Below, piece by piece: positions 10,301-20,450 of a stretch of DNA of 64,000 nt. Source of the stretch: Albugo candida (lineage: Eukaryota > Oomycota > Peronosporomycetes > Albuginales); NCBI GenBank assembly GCA_040437565.1, contig JBDOQK010000028.1:310001-374000 (forward strand), written 5' to 3'. The position numbers and the translations under genes were made by a program. The stretch's first letter is position 1. Each line of letters begins with the position of its first letter. The notes below the pieces were generated by a model that saw only the letters and a program-made list of their open reading frames with translations, was not told the DNA's origin and did not search any database.

Positions 10301-12203
10301 GAGCATCCACACCTTCAAAAAAGGTGACAACCAGGCGATTTGACGAGGCTACAAATAGATTTGCCATATCTTGTGGAATCGTATCGTTGTTCTTGTCAAT
10401 GAATGCTCCGACTGTATAACTTACACAGCCAGCAAAATGACGAACGATGAACATTTGCTGCATGTCTTTGGGATGCGGACGAGGAAAGTACGAATTCTTT
10501 CCATGATGCCGATGTAATGCCGATAAAAACTTTTCATCACTGGGCTTTGGATTCATTGCTTCCGCGTCGAGCAAAGCCAAAATTCCATTCGGTTTTGAAG
10601 CGATCAGCTCCACACATTCACGATTATCCGGCCAGGTTATCTTTCCGACGGTGATCCCTTCTCGTTTATAGAGTTCCATTTCGGAGATAAAGACTTGATT
10701 ATTGAACGTTGCTTGTAAAACCTCATTGGTATAGTTGATCAAAAGCTGTTCAAAGTCGTTGCGCTGAAATGACTCAAAACCGAAAATATCTAATACTCCA
10801 ATGTACGGCAACGGAGCTGGGTCTTGGCCGAGTGATGTATTGACTTGTTGTATAATCCAGTCGAATAAGCGACCATACAGCGCTTTGGCAATTGCATCAC
10901 GTGCGTAAACAGCATTTTGCGCGTTTCGACGGACCGTGAATGTTTCGTCACGGGTCACAATTTCACGTTCCATAATGACTCTAGAGAGTGCGTCTTCACC
11001 AACTCCCAATACTTTGGCGGTCATCGCTAGAGCATTCCTTGCAGCAGGTTTCTCCACTATAGCAGCTTCCCCTTCTGGTGTGTCTTCTTCATCAAAATCG
11101 ATATTTCCCATGTGGAGTAATCCAGCAATAATCGCAAAAATGATCTTTTGAGTTTCCTGCGATATATCAACGCATGTTAGCCCACGTACAACGTCTTGGA
11201 AGCTCGCAGCATCATCCGTATCCTCAGCGACAAAGCAATTTGATCGATTGAGATAACGAAAGTCTTCTGGTCGGGTGAGTTGATAAGCATTTTTGATAGC
11301 TGCATCTGCACCGGACAGAAGTTGATAAAATATGTGAAAGTTTCGTTCTCCATCCACTTGGTACACAAGTCTCGATTTTTCCAACAAATATGTTTCCACA
11401 AACGCCCCAGCAAGTTTAAATTCCCCATTAGATGAAAATTGAAGCTTCATAAACTTGCCAAATCGACTTGAATTGTGATTACGCAAAGTTTTTGCGTTCC
11501 CGAAAGCCTCTAAAATTGGATTTTGCTCAATCAGTCGATGGTCCAAACTACTTCCATGTTGACTACGATCTTTCATCGAAGCTTCAATGTCTTGTCCTCT
11601 AGCTTTTTTGCCGTAAATTCCTCGTATCGTGAGATGCTTGAGCACAATTTTTGACGATTCTGTTTTGCCTGCTCCAGATTCTCCACTAATGACTACCGAT
11701 TGATTTGTTGGTTGATCTGATCCAGCGTTATAGACCATCTGTTGATACGCCATTTCGGCAACAGAGAACGGATGAGGCGAGGTTCCAGTACTATTGATTA
11801 TATCACTGATCTTGGGATTTGAGAGGTCACGAAGAGGATTCACCGCAATCAGTACGTTGGCCATGAAGGTGTATGGTTTCTGATCTTTTCCGTCAGTTCC
11901 ACTCAATTTGGATCGTTCTGCCAAATTGTGTAACACTCCAGCCTCATGAATATGGTACAGAGCTGTCATATCATCAGACACTCGGGGATTCATTGGAAGA
12001 GCAAGACCACGATCCACTTGTTGCACCTTCCCGGCTTGCGTACGAACTGTGACTTTCAGGCCACCGATCGCCATAACAGTTGCTTTATCCCATACTTGCT
12101 CTGTTCCTGGAATCCAAACCACATCACTGATTTCCACCGGTAAGATTTCGCTTTGAACGTCTTTTGCGAAAGCTTGGCTTTGGATGGGCGGAGGAGTCGC
12201 CAT
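7302..12203 (-). CDS. Myosin with IQ motifs, coiled coil, zinc ribbon and PX domain (oomycete class XXX-like)
   Basis: Actin-based motor, probably membrane-linked through its PX domain (PX domains bind phosphoinositides). In the gapped translation of 1,633 residues: SH3-like start (~26-66); P-loop GESGAGKT 174-181; switch I NHNSSRFGK 242-250; switch II DIFGFE 472-477; two IQ-like motifs (~832-847, ~855-870); a long Glu/Arg/Ala-rich helix (~875-1005); a SHOCT-like helix pair (~1034-1067); a four-Cys zinc ribbon (C1101, C1104, C1116, C1119); and a PX domain near the C-terminus (VSHRFSVFERLHKDLKQKIP, IFPRKHRLGLL). The TEDS site, 16 residues before DAIAK, is acidic (E420), so head phosphorylation should not be needed. 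Two assembly gaps with copied flanks add 83 and 87 false residues and happen to keep frame. The true protein is about 1,463 residues. No intron. The class assignment is recalled, not tested. Confidence 0.93.
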   Translation of the reverse strand: MATPPPIQSQAFAKDVQSEILPVEISDVVWIPGTEQVWDKATVMAIGGLKVTVRTQAGKVQQVDRGLALPMNPRVSDDMTALYHIHEAGVLHNLAERSKLSGTDGKDQKPYTFMANVLIAVNPLRDLSNPKISDIINSTGTSPHPFSVAEMAYQQMVYNAGSDQPTNQSVVISGESGAGKTESSKIVLKHLTIRGIYGKKARGQDIEASMKDRSQHGSSLDHRLIEQNPILEAFGNAKTLRNHNSSRFGKFMKLQFSSNGEFKLAGAFVETYLLEKSRLVYQVDGERNFHIFYQLLSGADAAIKNAYQLTRPEDFRYLNRSNCFVAEDTDDAASFQDVVRGLTCVDISQETQKIIFAIIAGLLHMGNIDFDEEDTPEGEAAIVEKPAARNALAMTAKVLGVGEDALSRVIMEREIVTRDETFTVRRNAQNAVYARDAIAKALYGRLFDWIIQQVNTSLGQDPAPLPYIGVLDIFGFESFQRNDFEQLLINYTNEVLQATFNNQVFISEMELYKREGITVGKITWPDNRECVELIASKPNGILALLDAEAMNPKPSDEKFLSALHRHHGKNSYFPRPHPKDMQQMFIVRHFAGCVSYTVGAFIDKNNDTIPQDMANLFVASSNRLVVTFFEGVDAQSGARPGKKKILRSVAAKFSKQMQELVDTLDATRCNFIRCIKPNALMRVGMFDPRYVVGQLRCQGIMQTAQVLKVGLPTRVGYAELVGAYKRYMPPDAQRLFVNQRDSTLITAILWAFQVPMDAYKLGITKLFFKAGKIALLDAILKINWAVDGPQIVARMKLWLARHRWRVGLAKVISQNLFKALLRKMQLRRDAVRGIQQWWRGFSLRRQFTRQKNATLLIQAMFRGYCARRRYKTKKQELIAAAAARAEEARRQAEQAKRREEEARLAAEMARRESLARAAAEDERRRMDEEAEKAEEEAVRLAQAATAAVREAEEAAAEAAAAAEQERQAELRAVNESRELDLRIKKEREQAAKRKEEALLRAASVSASLLGGLAHVSTRTGVKGDVQVVDIPSNLSQENKEQLQQLNDLLLDGAIAQTEYDELVPFLLEKPVETPASGLSPEQQESLNRLYSAGVYGIQIRCPACGATNNTANGNHCQECGSLLTSXXXXXXXXXXXXXXXXXXXXXXXXXXXXXXXXXXGLSPEQQESLNRLYSAGVYGIQIRCPACGATNNTANGNHCQECGSLLTSQDSGSAEHGYYGYRSGSMSGQQNAVSGPLGSFKMDGQRILIHDGYFQCQMHTTNVLQDENYVEYTVYVLRCQWHPKDVEEPTAWLVSHRFSVFERLHKDLKQKIPLTVATLPIFPRKHRLGLLKGRSGNSSEVVEERKKLLETYLGQVLDICARLPGTLNVPELDRFLNLSRQVNQYRRHLASEGSSSDNPPRSVNANAEGAEALAAREQARLPTELPTPLDEDELMQTEQAVTILNNSIRNARGDLXXXXXXXXXXXXXXXXXXXXXXXXXXXXXXXXXXVNANAEGAEALAAREQARLPTELPTPLDEDELMQTEQAVTILNNSIRNARGDLRRDPDVQRMLKICVQLLPRLQISANLDNPFANLDLIPRAMQSLEDLETTMGLYNDSLLAVSETYAISAQEGVTPPPYVPGQQNSYQRSYGV
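7576..7997. repeat. Duplicated flanks around gap 7737-7836, inside the myosin gene
   Basis: Bases 7576-7736 (161 bases) recur at 7837-7997, offset 261. Because 261 is divisible by three the reading frame survives, giving a false repeat in the myosin tail between PX domain and C-terminus. Confidence 0.93.
8579..8976. repeat. Duplicated flanks around gap 8728-8827, inside the myosin gene
   Basis: Bases 8579-8727 (149 bases) recur at 8828-8976, offset 249 (83 codons). It makes the single zinc ribbon of the myosin appear twice. Confidence 0.93.
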
Positions 12204-12665
12204 TCTGAGATTGGTATCTGCTGTACAAGTTTTGTAATCGATGCAAAATCAGTTGTGCTGATTGCACGCTCCGTCAGTGCGCTCTCTTTCAAATGTGAGT
12301 CTCTCTGCACTGTCGCCACCAACTGTCGACAACGTGTACGGTGACTCTATTTCAACGCGTACAGAGTTAAAAAAGAGTTTAAAAATGACAGAGGGGGAGA
12401 AATTCTCAAATGCGCATTGCTCAATTTTGCGATAGACTTGTTGAATCAGTTTGATTCGTGTAAAATTAGTATTTTGAACGGTTAGATTGGCTGTAAAAGA
12501 TGCATACGATCTTTACGGAGACGAGTTGTAAAAGCACTGGCACAAGAAACGACCGGTTTATTACTGGTTTCCTGTCAGTTAATTTACAATGCCCGCAAAG
12601 CGCTCCATTCGTCGTTGTTTTTTCACTTGCAACTATGAGAGACCGCGATAAGTACTGATTTAAAT
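12204..12665. other. Intergenic region upstream of the myosin
   Basis: About 460 bases between the myosin start and the end of the SAP-domain gene, both on the minus strand. It must hold the myosin promoter and 5' UTR and the terminator of the upstream gene. I see no clear TATA box or oomycete initiator. Confidence 0.5.
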
Positions 12666-13609
12666 TCAAAATAGACGGATGAGGCCTACCGTCTCAGGCG
12701 TATCTATGCCGAATCTTTCCGCGCGGTGTAGACGACGTTTTTCTTCCACATTCAGCCCAAATCTTTCAGCTCGTTCTTTTTTCTTTGCTTCCAGCTTGAT
12801 AGAAATTGTCATATTAACACAACATCTCAATGAGTGTTTTGATAAATACGCACAGTATCTGCTGTGATGATACCAAAACGCTCTGCACGCTTCGCTTGTC
12901 GTAGTTTCTCCTCTTTTATTGATACTGCGCCGAGTTTTGTTGAGGTCTCTTCAGCTTTCGATAGTGGCCCTGGCGTACCTGTCGCAGCCTCAACATTGAA
13001 TCGTTTCGCCCGAAGTGCCTGTATATGCATGTGAGATTACAGACCGTTTCTGATACGAGACACTGTCACCTTTTTCTCTTCTAGTGAGGCCTCTATTCCG
13101 TATTTCTCGGCTCGTAACTTTCGCTTCTCTTCTTCTGTGATGTTTTGCTTTGCTTGTATGGACTCGTGACTATCTTCTTCTTGTATTTTTTCTTTTTTCT
13201 CAAATGTTGTCGTCTTCGTTGTTTTTGATTCGGATGCTACATCATCTTTTGCTGTCGTCGTAGTAGCCGAATCGTTCGGAGTTGTGATTGCACTGCTCGT
13301 AATCGAAACTTCCACAGCCGACGAAAAAGAAGGATCCTTCCATACCTTGGACCCTTCCGTATTCTTTCTATTTCTAGGAGACTCAATCACTTTACATTCG
13401 CCTCCCATCTTTGGACTTGTGGCTGATTCCTCCGCAGAGGGTTCAAAATCATTTAGCATTTGCGCTTCGCTACCAAATTCTTCAGCGTCTAACGCAAGTT
13501 CTAGGCGTTGAATGAGTTCCGTTTTCAGACCGTTTGAACTGAGTCCTCGTTTCTCAAGCTCAGCGCGTAGCTCTCCCACTTTCATTTTCTTTGGATTCAT
13601 CGCTGTCAT
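12666..13609 (-). CDS. SAP-domain mRNP protein, SARNP/CIP29/Tho1-like
   Basis: Nuclear DNA/RNA-binding protein of the Tho1/SARNP family, which works with the TREX mRNA-export complex and UAP56-type helicases (family knowledge). Three exons: 13609-13070, 13018-12854 and 12794-12666, with GT..AG introns of 51 and 59 bases, giving 277 residues. The SAP motif lies at about residues 9-43 (MKVGELRAELEKRGLSSNGL, then LIQRLE). A long Ser/Thr/Glu-rich linker follows. The C-terminal half carries five short repeats of the type RAEKYGI, RAKRFNV, RAERFGI, RAERFGL, RAERFGI, as in SARNP. The reading is continuous across both introns and each junction joins two parts of the repeat region, which supports the model. 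The start could be the first Met or Met4. Larger than human SARNP (about 210 residues) because of the linker. Confidence 0.85.
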
Positions 13610-13649
13610 ATTAAGTCTGAATCTTTTTCCCGTGACAAAGTACTGTCAA

Positions 13650-13749
13650 NNNNNNNNNNNNNNNNNNNNNNNNNNNNNNNNNNNNNNNNNNNNNNNNNNN
13701 NNNNNNNNNNNNNNNNNNNNNNNNNNNNNNNNNNNNNNNNNNNNNNNNN
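13650..13749. other. 100-N assembly gap
   Basis: Lies between the SAP-domain gene start and the PLRG1-like gene end. No flank duplication seen. Confidence 0.95.
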
Positions 13750-13804
13750 CATTATGACCTGTACTCAATTATATATTGATTTATACGGATCCTTAGCTAT
13801 GCAG

Positions 13805-15820
13805 TCAATACCGCTTGGGTGCAGTAAAATCTTTCGTCCATTGCTTCATGTCTATCGGATGCGATTCTTCGCTCGCTTCGATATCCTCGTGCCAAACCTT
13901 GATCGTTTTGTCGGCCTCACAGGTAATCAGTCGTCTACGATACAGTTTTGTTTCAGGTAGTACTTGGACACGGTTTTATAATCGTGACGTACAATCCTGT
14001 TTTGTCGAACATTGATGCATAGATTCCACACTCGCTATCCAGAGAGCCTACACGTGTAGAGTACATGTCATCGCTCGATTCTGGTGATGAAGAGTTCTCT
14101 CACCAGGTTGTACTTTGGTAAGCTCCTTTTGGAAGCAGTGACCAGTGTCATAATCCCAAAAATGCATCGAGCCATTATCAGCGCTGGAAACAAGCACTCC
14201 ATCTTGATTGATCGCCAGTGAGTTGACGACGGCATTATGACCGGAAAGATTCCGAAGGAATACTCCTTCTCGACAGTTCCATTTCTTGATGTTGTCAGCT
14301 GCTCCCGATACAAATGTGTGGTCCTGGCAGAAGAATGTGAACCTTTGTACTACTTGACTGAGTAGGGGTGTATTGGTACCATGGGCGATTTCGCCAAAGC
14401 GCGGATAGCCTTTTTGTGATGTGTCAGAGTGGTCATCACCTTTCCAGCCGCAAGATCCCACAGCTAAATCGATGCCAGACATTCCCATTACTCATACGAG
14501 GTGGAAGACAATAGACTCGCACCTTGATGGTGCTATCAGCCGATCCTGTTATAACTTGCGGATCCGTTCCTTGCGTTTCCAAAGACCAGACAGTTCCATG
14601 ATGGCCTGATAAAACGTGAATCTGTTGCTTAGAACGCATGTCCCAAACCTGATGCAGGAAAACAAATAAGAACTTTACATTGATAGAGGGCGATGTGCTT
14701 ACTCTGGCAACTGCATCACGTCCACCAGTGATTAAAACATCCAACGTTGGATGGAGCTTTAATGAGAATACTCCGGAAAGATGACCATGATAGCTACGAA
14801 TTACTTTGTTACACTCCAAGTCCCAGCCTATACAAATCCACATCATCTATCGGTCACAGACCACCCGAACAAGAAAACGGGATATTGTACATAGCACTTT
14901 CTTGTCTTCTGCAGCTGAAAACAAGTATGGGTGACGAGGGCTCACTTCCAAGCCTCTTATAGTATTGATGTGACCCGTCAACGTTAGTCGAAGTTGGCCG
15001 GATGCCAAGTCCCAGACTTTGATGGTGCGATCGGCGGCACCGGTCACGAACCAATCGTTTGTTGGGTCGATCGCAATTGCACGAACCCAGCCTAGATGTC
15101 CTGATATCACACGCTTGAGCTTCCATGGAGCGTGCCACTTTGGTTTAGGAACTTCTGCTGCTCTTCGTCGAGTGATGGAATTGTGAGTAAGCGGTATAAT
15201 TGAGCTTCCACCATTCATAGTCGGCTTCTTTTCATAAGTCGTTAATGCCGATGATCTTGTACTGCCCAATGTACTAATTGTCGAATTCGAAGCAATATAT
15301 GGTAAAATATATCTTGCCTACTAAAATATGATTTGATCTCAAACCTTTGCCCATTCTGTCTATGTTGCGTCTCCATTTCCTCCGCTAAACATTGCACGAA
15401 ATCTTGAGAGCCTAAAACACATGCAGGAGCTGCTCATTACGGAGCTTCCCACAGTTGGCTATTTAGTCTCCTACCATCATTAGTGACTGCACTGGAAGGC
15501 TGGCTATCAGAAACTAACTTATTTGTGACTTGATTCCCCCATGTATTTGCGAAAGTGTCGTCGTCTTTGATTAATTGTGTTGGTAGGTGAAGGTACTTGT
15601 CGTTCAATTTCGTACAGACCCTAATTTTCTTGCTAAGAGTATCAAATATAATCAGAATTATTGTCAAGTCGATTGATAGTAAGAGAGCGTACGTTGGAGC
15701 GTAGTTGTATCCGTTCAAATTGGAGTGTTTTGTGAGTGCAAATATCTCTGAAGTACGCAGAACTGACGTCGATATTTTCTCGCGTAATTCTTGCGTGGTT
15801 TCTATCTCCATTTTCACCAT
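13805..15820 (-). CDS. PLRG1: WD40 spliceosome protein PLRG1/PRL1/Prp46
   Basis: Core member of the Prp19/NineTeen complex that activates the spliceosome (family knowledge). Ten exons by my reading: 15820-15693, 15632-15475, 15411-15345, 15273-14891, 14827-14703, 14648-14523, 14463-14380, 14323-14104, 14047-13993, 13934-13805. All nine introns are GT..AG, 54-71 bases, and all phases agree, giving 491 residues (human PLRG1 has 514). The N-terminal part ends in [12 protein letters not shown], followed by [20 protein letters not shown], the family signature before the first blade. WD repeats then run in order: [89 protein letters not shown]. The C-terminus reads KDFTAPKRY. The start at 15820 is the first ATG in frame; a second at 15811 is possible. 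The first three exons are the least certain. Confidence 0.9.
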
Positions 15821-15826
15821 ATAATA

Positions 15827-15948
15827 ACCAATCAAATNNNNNNNNNNNNNNNNNNNNNNNNNNNNNNNNNNNNNNNNNNNNNNNNNNNNNNNNNNNNNNN
15901 NNNNNNNNNNNNNNNNNNNNNNNNNNNNNNNNNNNNNACCAATCAAAT
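15827..15948. other. Gap 15838-15937 with 11-base repeated edge
   Basis: ACCAATCAAAT stands on both sides of the 100 N, directly upstream of the PLRG1 start. This is an unmerged minimal contig overlap, so the true distance to the divergent gene is about 111 bases shorter than drawn. Confidence 0.8.
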
Positions 15949-16270
15949 GTCAGCTGTTTGTTACATTATTGTCACTGAATTTACATGGAGAACGCAAATG
16001 ATCAAGAAAGCGCTGTATATGTACCGACAATCGAGGCCATTTTCACCGAAGTTTTCCACCAAACATGTAGATATCCGCATTTATTCTCACGTCATGTTTT
16101 CTGCACTCTGTAGATGCTTACCATCAATGAAAATCTGATACACACAGCAGCGGAATGCCACGCAAATACCGATTACCCAGGCTCATTCAGGTAGATCTCT
16201 ATCTCCGCCATACGATACACTAACCAAATTCAACAGCTACCAACAGATCCTTCACCGAAATCTGATCGAA

Positions 16271-17048
16271 ATGGCTAGTTTTGTAGATATGATTTTTGGA
16301 GTGTACTGGAATCCCAAGACGCTCACGGCGGAAGGAAGCACGAAAATGTCAGGAAGCATCAGTGAAAAGGGATCAGTTGATACCAATGTGCCCTCTCACT
16401 CGTGTTCAAGCGTATTAATGCAGGCGATGAAGGCTGAAGCACGGATGCGGTCGTTAGAGCTCGAGCATCAAAAATGGTTAAAGGAGCAGAAAAAAGTACA
16501 GATGCGTGAAAGAGCTCGCATCATAGCTTTCATGAGTAGACGAGAAGATAAAGACAAGCCGAAGCAGCACAAGACATTATCAGTACCAGTCGCTTCTACC
16601 GGAATCCCGCTCACTTCTTTTATTCCGCATCTGCCTTCATTGTATCCGGCAACTGCAATCGCAGTTCCGTGCTTCAATTGTATCGTAAATAAAAAATCCT
16701 CCTACGAGTGTCGAATCACTCTTCGACACACACAGACTGGTGCGATACTTCCAAATTCACCGCTCTTAGCTCCAAACTCTGCGCTCGGTCTTGCCATGGC
16801 GGCTCGACGACCTATTACAAAACGTATCACAGGTATAAAATTTTGAAATGAGTTTATGTGATTTGATATTCAGCTTCCACTTTGTAATAGAGGCTTCCAC
16901 TGCGTATAAATTCAAAAAAGTGTGCGTGGAATGTCGCGAGCGACATACTAGTTTGCATCATTGCCGCAAGGTCTATCGTCACACTGCACCAGAATGGACT
17001 GCCGAACGACGTAAAAAGTTGGCCAATGTCACCAGAGAGGTGACCTGA
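16271..17048 (+). CDS. Unrecognised Cys/His-rich protein
   Basis: Two exons, 16271-16832 and 16891-17048, with a 58-base GT..AG intron; 239 residues. I do not recognise the family. Residues ~45-95 are a charged helical segment (EARMRSLELEHQKWLKEQKK, then many Arg). The second half has a CxxC-x7-C arrangement (CFNCIVNKKSSYEC) and, after the intron, CVECRERHTSLHHCRKVYRH, a CxxC-x4-H-x3-HC-x5-H pattern that could bind zinc. Only the chosen splice acceptor avoids an immediate stop, which supports the intron. It is divergent from the PLRG1-like gene (about 450 bases apart, less after gap correction) and stops only 16 bases before the VPS33-like start. A nuclear or zinc-binding adaptor role would be speculation. 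The start Met is uncertain; Met26 is an alternative. Confidence 0.65.
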
Positions 17049-17064
17049 AGAATCACTACTTTCA

Positions 17065-19183
17065 ATGGAAACAATACAAGAACACTCGTGCCGGCCGGAT
17101 GTGTCTACTAGAGCCGTTATTTATATCACCCTCAACATTCTGATGGGTCCATCTGCAACTAATGGGAGCAGTTCACCGGATATTGGTCTTCCTTCAGACC
17201 GCTTACGTGGGCATTACATTGCTGCTCTCCGTCACATTATAGACTCGTTAAATTTGTCCAGTGACTCTGCACGATCTGAAGCTGGAAACGATTATGATGA
17301 TATTTATATCATACCTTCCCATTGCTATCATCACGTTTTTTCGTACATTCAGCTTGACGTCATAGATCTCCTCCAAGATGAGAAGCGAAGCTTGCACTTT
17401 GTCGACATTTCAGACTCGATGAAGAGCGTCCATTTTACCGGCCGCTTGTTTTTATTGTACTTGACATTCGGCAAGCTGGATGAAGTGGAGGCTGTAACAA
17501 GACACGCAACAAAACTGCTTTATTTTTTCTCTGAATCTGCTCAGTCCAAGCAGACACGTTCGGTCTCTACGCATGTTTTCACTTTTGGAGAGACCACGGA
17601 ATCGATACGAAAGCATTTGGTCATGTATCAGCAACGAAATCCCGCTTTCCCACCGATAAAGATTGCAAAGTTCCCAATAAGCTTTCTATCGCTCGACTCT
17701 GATCTTTTACTACTTGGTCAAGAAAATCTTTTGTACGATTTGTTTGTTCGAAATGAACATAATGCGCTTGGAAATGTCGTGACGGCGTTGCAGGATTTTC
17801 AGAAATTATTTGGAGTCTTCGAAAGCATCAAGTGCAAAGGGCAGCTTTCGATTGCTGTGGCGAACGGTCTAATGGAGTACTCGGAGCGAAATGATCATAC
17901 TGGTAGTAAGAACGAAAAGAAGCACCAAAATAGGCGTTATACTCTGGTGGTGATGGACCGTTCAGTCGACCTCGTATCCCCATTTATCACACCACTTACT
18001 TACCATGCCCTTCTCGATCAGAACTTTGGAACTCGAGACGGATCGGTGCATTTGAATCCGAGCATCATACCAACTGATTCAAAAACTCCGACAAGCTCTC
18101 TACAAGCACCCACACATCGGGCTGAACAGGTAACTGGGATGCACCTCAATTCGTGTGACCCTATTTTCGCGCAAATACGTTCCAGTAGCATCGATACGCT
18201 TCCTGAAATGCTTAAAGAGATGGCTTTAGAAATGAAGGGCAAGTTTGCATGCTTCCAGTCAACATCAAGCTCGGCCACGGTTGCGGATATTCAGGCATTC
18301 GTGAAGACCATTCCTTTGGAAAAAATCAAACAGCAAAAACTTGAAATACACATAAAATTGGTAGAGGATCTTTTGGCAATCGTCCACTCGGACGCATTCC
18401 GAAATGTGTGGATTCTGGAGAAGAAAATGATGGACGCATCTGTCGATGAAGACGAAGTTGTTGAGAAGCTCGAAACGATGATATCCAGCGATATATCGCT
18501 CACAGCCATTCTTCGGCTTGTTTGTCTATTCAGTCTGGTGCGTGGTGCAATTTCAACAGGAAAATATGACCAGTGGAGTACCTTAATCCAGCAAAAGCAT
18601 GGCACGAAAGGTTTGCACTGTATGATGCGGCTTTCGGAGCTTGGAATCCTAAAAATACGCTCAAGGACTTGGACGAAGTCCGGCGAGTCTGAATCATTCG
18701 ACCTTTTCCAACGGATCTGCATAGATTTCAATTTGCTTGACATGGAATTATCTGATCATTTGGCTTACGTTACGGGAGGGTACGCTCCTATATCTTGCCG
18801 CATTGTGGAAGAAATTGGTCGATGTGGAAATTGGCTTGAAAAAGATAGTACCATCAAGCTATTGAAGGGAGCTCGTATAGAATTGACTACTTGTAAGGGC
18901 ACAAAACGCAAAAAAGTAAAATCATCAAAGAAGCGCGCTATCGTTGTCTGTATATTGGGTGGTATCACTCAGACCGAGATTGCTGGACTGCGGTGGCTAT
19001 CGACGATATGTAAGTGATGCAACAAGAAAGGACGACTTAAACTTTTTCTGACTCTGTGTAGTAGACTCGTGCGATTTTGTGATCTTGGCAACGAGTATAT
19101 GCAACGGCGAAACCTTTTTGATGCGACTGATCCACGGCATAGCAGAAGAAGACGCGACTATACAATCCGCATATCCTCGTTAG
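17065..19183 (+). CDS. VPS33: Sec1/Munc18 (SM) protein, VPS33-like
   Basis: SM protein of the HOPS/CORVET tethering complexes, which guides SNARE assembly on late endosome and vacuole membranes (family knowledge). Two exons: 17065-19009, then a 52-base intron, then 19062-19183; 688 residues. Evidence: LVVMDRSVDLVSPFITPLTY (~residues 292-311) is the SM-family strand-loop equivalent to the DRxVDLVTPLxTQLTY block of VPS33. Near the end VVCILGGITQTEIAGLRWLS matches the hallmark C-terminal VPS33 segment (GG.T..EIA.LR.LS). Exon 2 adds the expected final helix (CDFVILATSICNGETFL). An alternative acceptor three bases later would change LDS to YS. Somewhat longer than animal VPS33 (about 600) because of a Ser-rich N-terminus and inserts. 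The stop lies 11 bases into the segment copied by the 19302 gap. Confidence 0.85.
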
Positions 19184-19532
19184 AAACAATATTGGTTCGA
19201 GTCAGGTAACGCTTGTTATAGATTCGAAATGCATTTATTCCCACGATTACTTGGCACGGTCAAACATATACTGAGAAGATGTCATGATGGATGAAACCTG
19301 TNNNNNNNNNNNNNNNNNNNNNNNNNNNNNNNNNNNNNNNNNNNNNNNNNNNNNNNNNNNNNNNNNNNNNNNNNNNNNNNNNNNNNNNNNNNNNNNNNNN
19401 NATATCCTCGTTAGAAACAATATTGGTTCGAGTCAGGTAACGCTTGTTATAGATTCGAAATGCATTTATTCCCACGATTACTTGGCACGGTCAAACATAT
19501 ACTGAGAAGATGTCATGATGGATGAAACCTGT
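19171..19532. repeat. Duplicated flanks around gap 19302-19401
   Basis: Bases 19171-19301 (131 bases, containing the VPS33-like stop codon) recur at 19402-19532, offset 231. Confidence 0.92.
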
Positions 19533-20450
19533 TAATGTGACAAATTGACACAAGAGAACCTGAAGGTTAGATTCAGTTGAAATGAATGTAGGTTGAGGAT
19601 AAGAGCGGATCAATACGACTCTAGCACGCTTCGTTTCGAATTTCTTTCATAACAACCAGACAGAGGTCAGCTTTTTAAGCTGAAAATTGTCGTCTATCGC
19701 CCTAATATATTCTGTCGATTCTATTACGGCGATGCTGCCTCTCTGGACTCTACGCGTATTTTTGACGCTCCATCATGTAAGAGTGTTCGTGTGGTAGACA
19801 TGTTAGTATATACGTACATTCCTACCTTCAAGACATGTGGCTTCAACTCAATGAGTAAGGAAACTATCACCCTGCATTAATTGCAGGGATGCATTTGTGA
19901 GGAATTACAATGCATGACAAATTTTGAGGGGAACGGAATGGCCATTACTTCATAATCGTCAATACATTCCGGCGATATAGAAGGTGTGGTCGGTCCCCAC
20001 ACTATAGCGCTCAAAATCGATCTGCTTATTACGCATTAAGAGAATCCTTGGTGTGATCAAGAACGCAGAATATAATAATGGTAGCAAATCATCACTAAAG
20101 AAATTGGACGCTCGAAGTTCTATGGGGGTTTGGAAGACAAGGCACAGCTATTTTAATCTCAATGAGTGTGGTGTGACGGCAATAGAAGTCACGGTTTCTA
20201 CGAAACTGATCNNNNNNNNNNNNNNNNNNNNNNNNNNNNNNNNNNNNNNNNNNNNNNNNNNNNNNNNNNNNNNNNNNNNNNNNNNNNNNNNNNNNNNNNN
20301 NNNNNNNNNNNTATACTATAATGCTGGACTTATCCAACCGTTAATCGTCTGACTTATTCTAATCTTTAGACTCGAATCTTTGAATCATGTTACCGCTTTA
20401 ACTTCAAATTTAATCCTTCCTCAAGGTACGGGGTACGCGTACTTTGTGTC
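19533..20450. other. No recognisable gene; gap at 20212-20311
   Basis: Intergenic stretch between the VPS33-like gene and the multi-C2 pseudogene. The 100-N gap has no duplicated flank. No coding or RNA feature supported. Confidence 0.6.
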
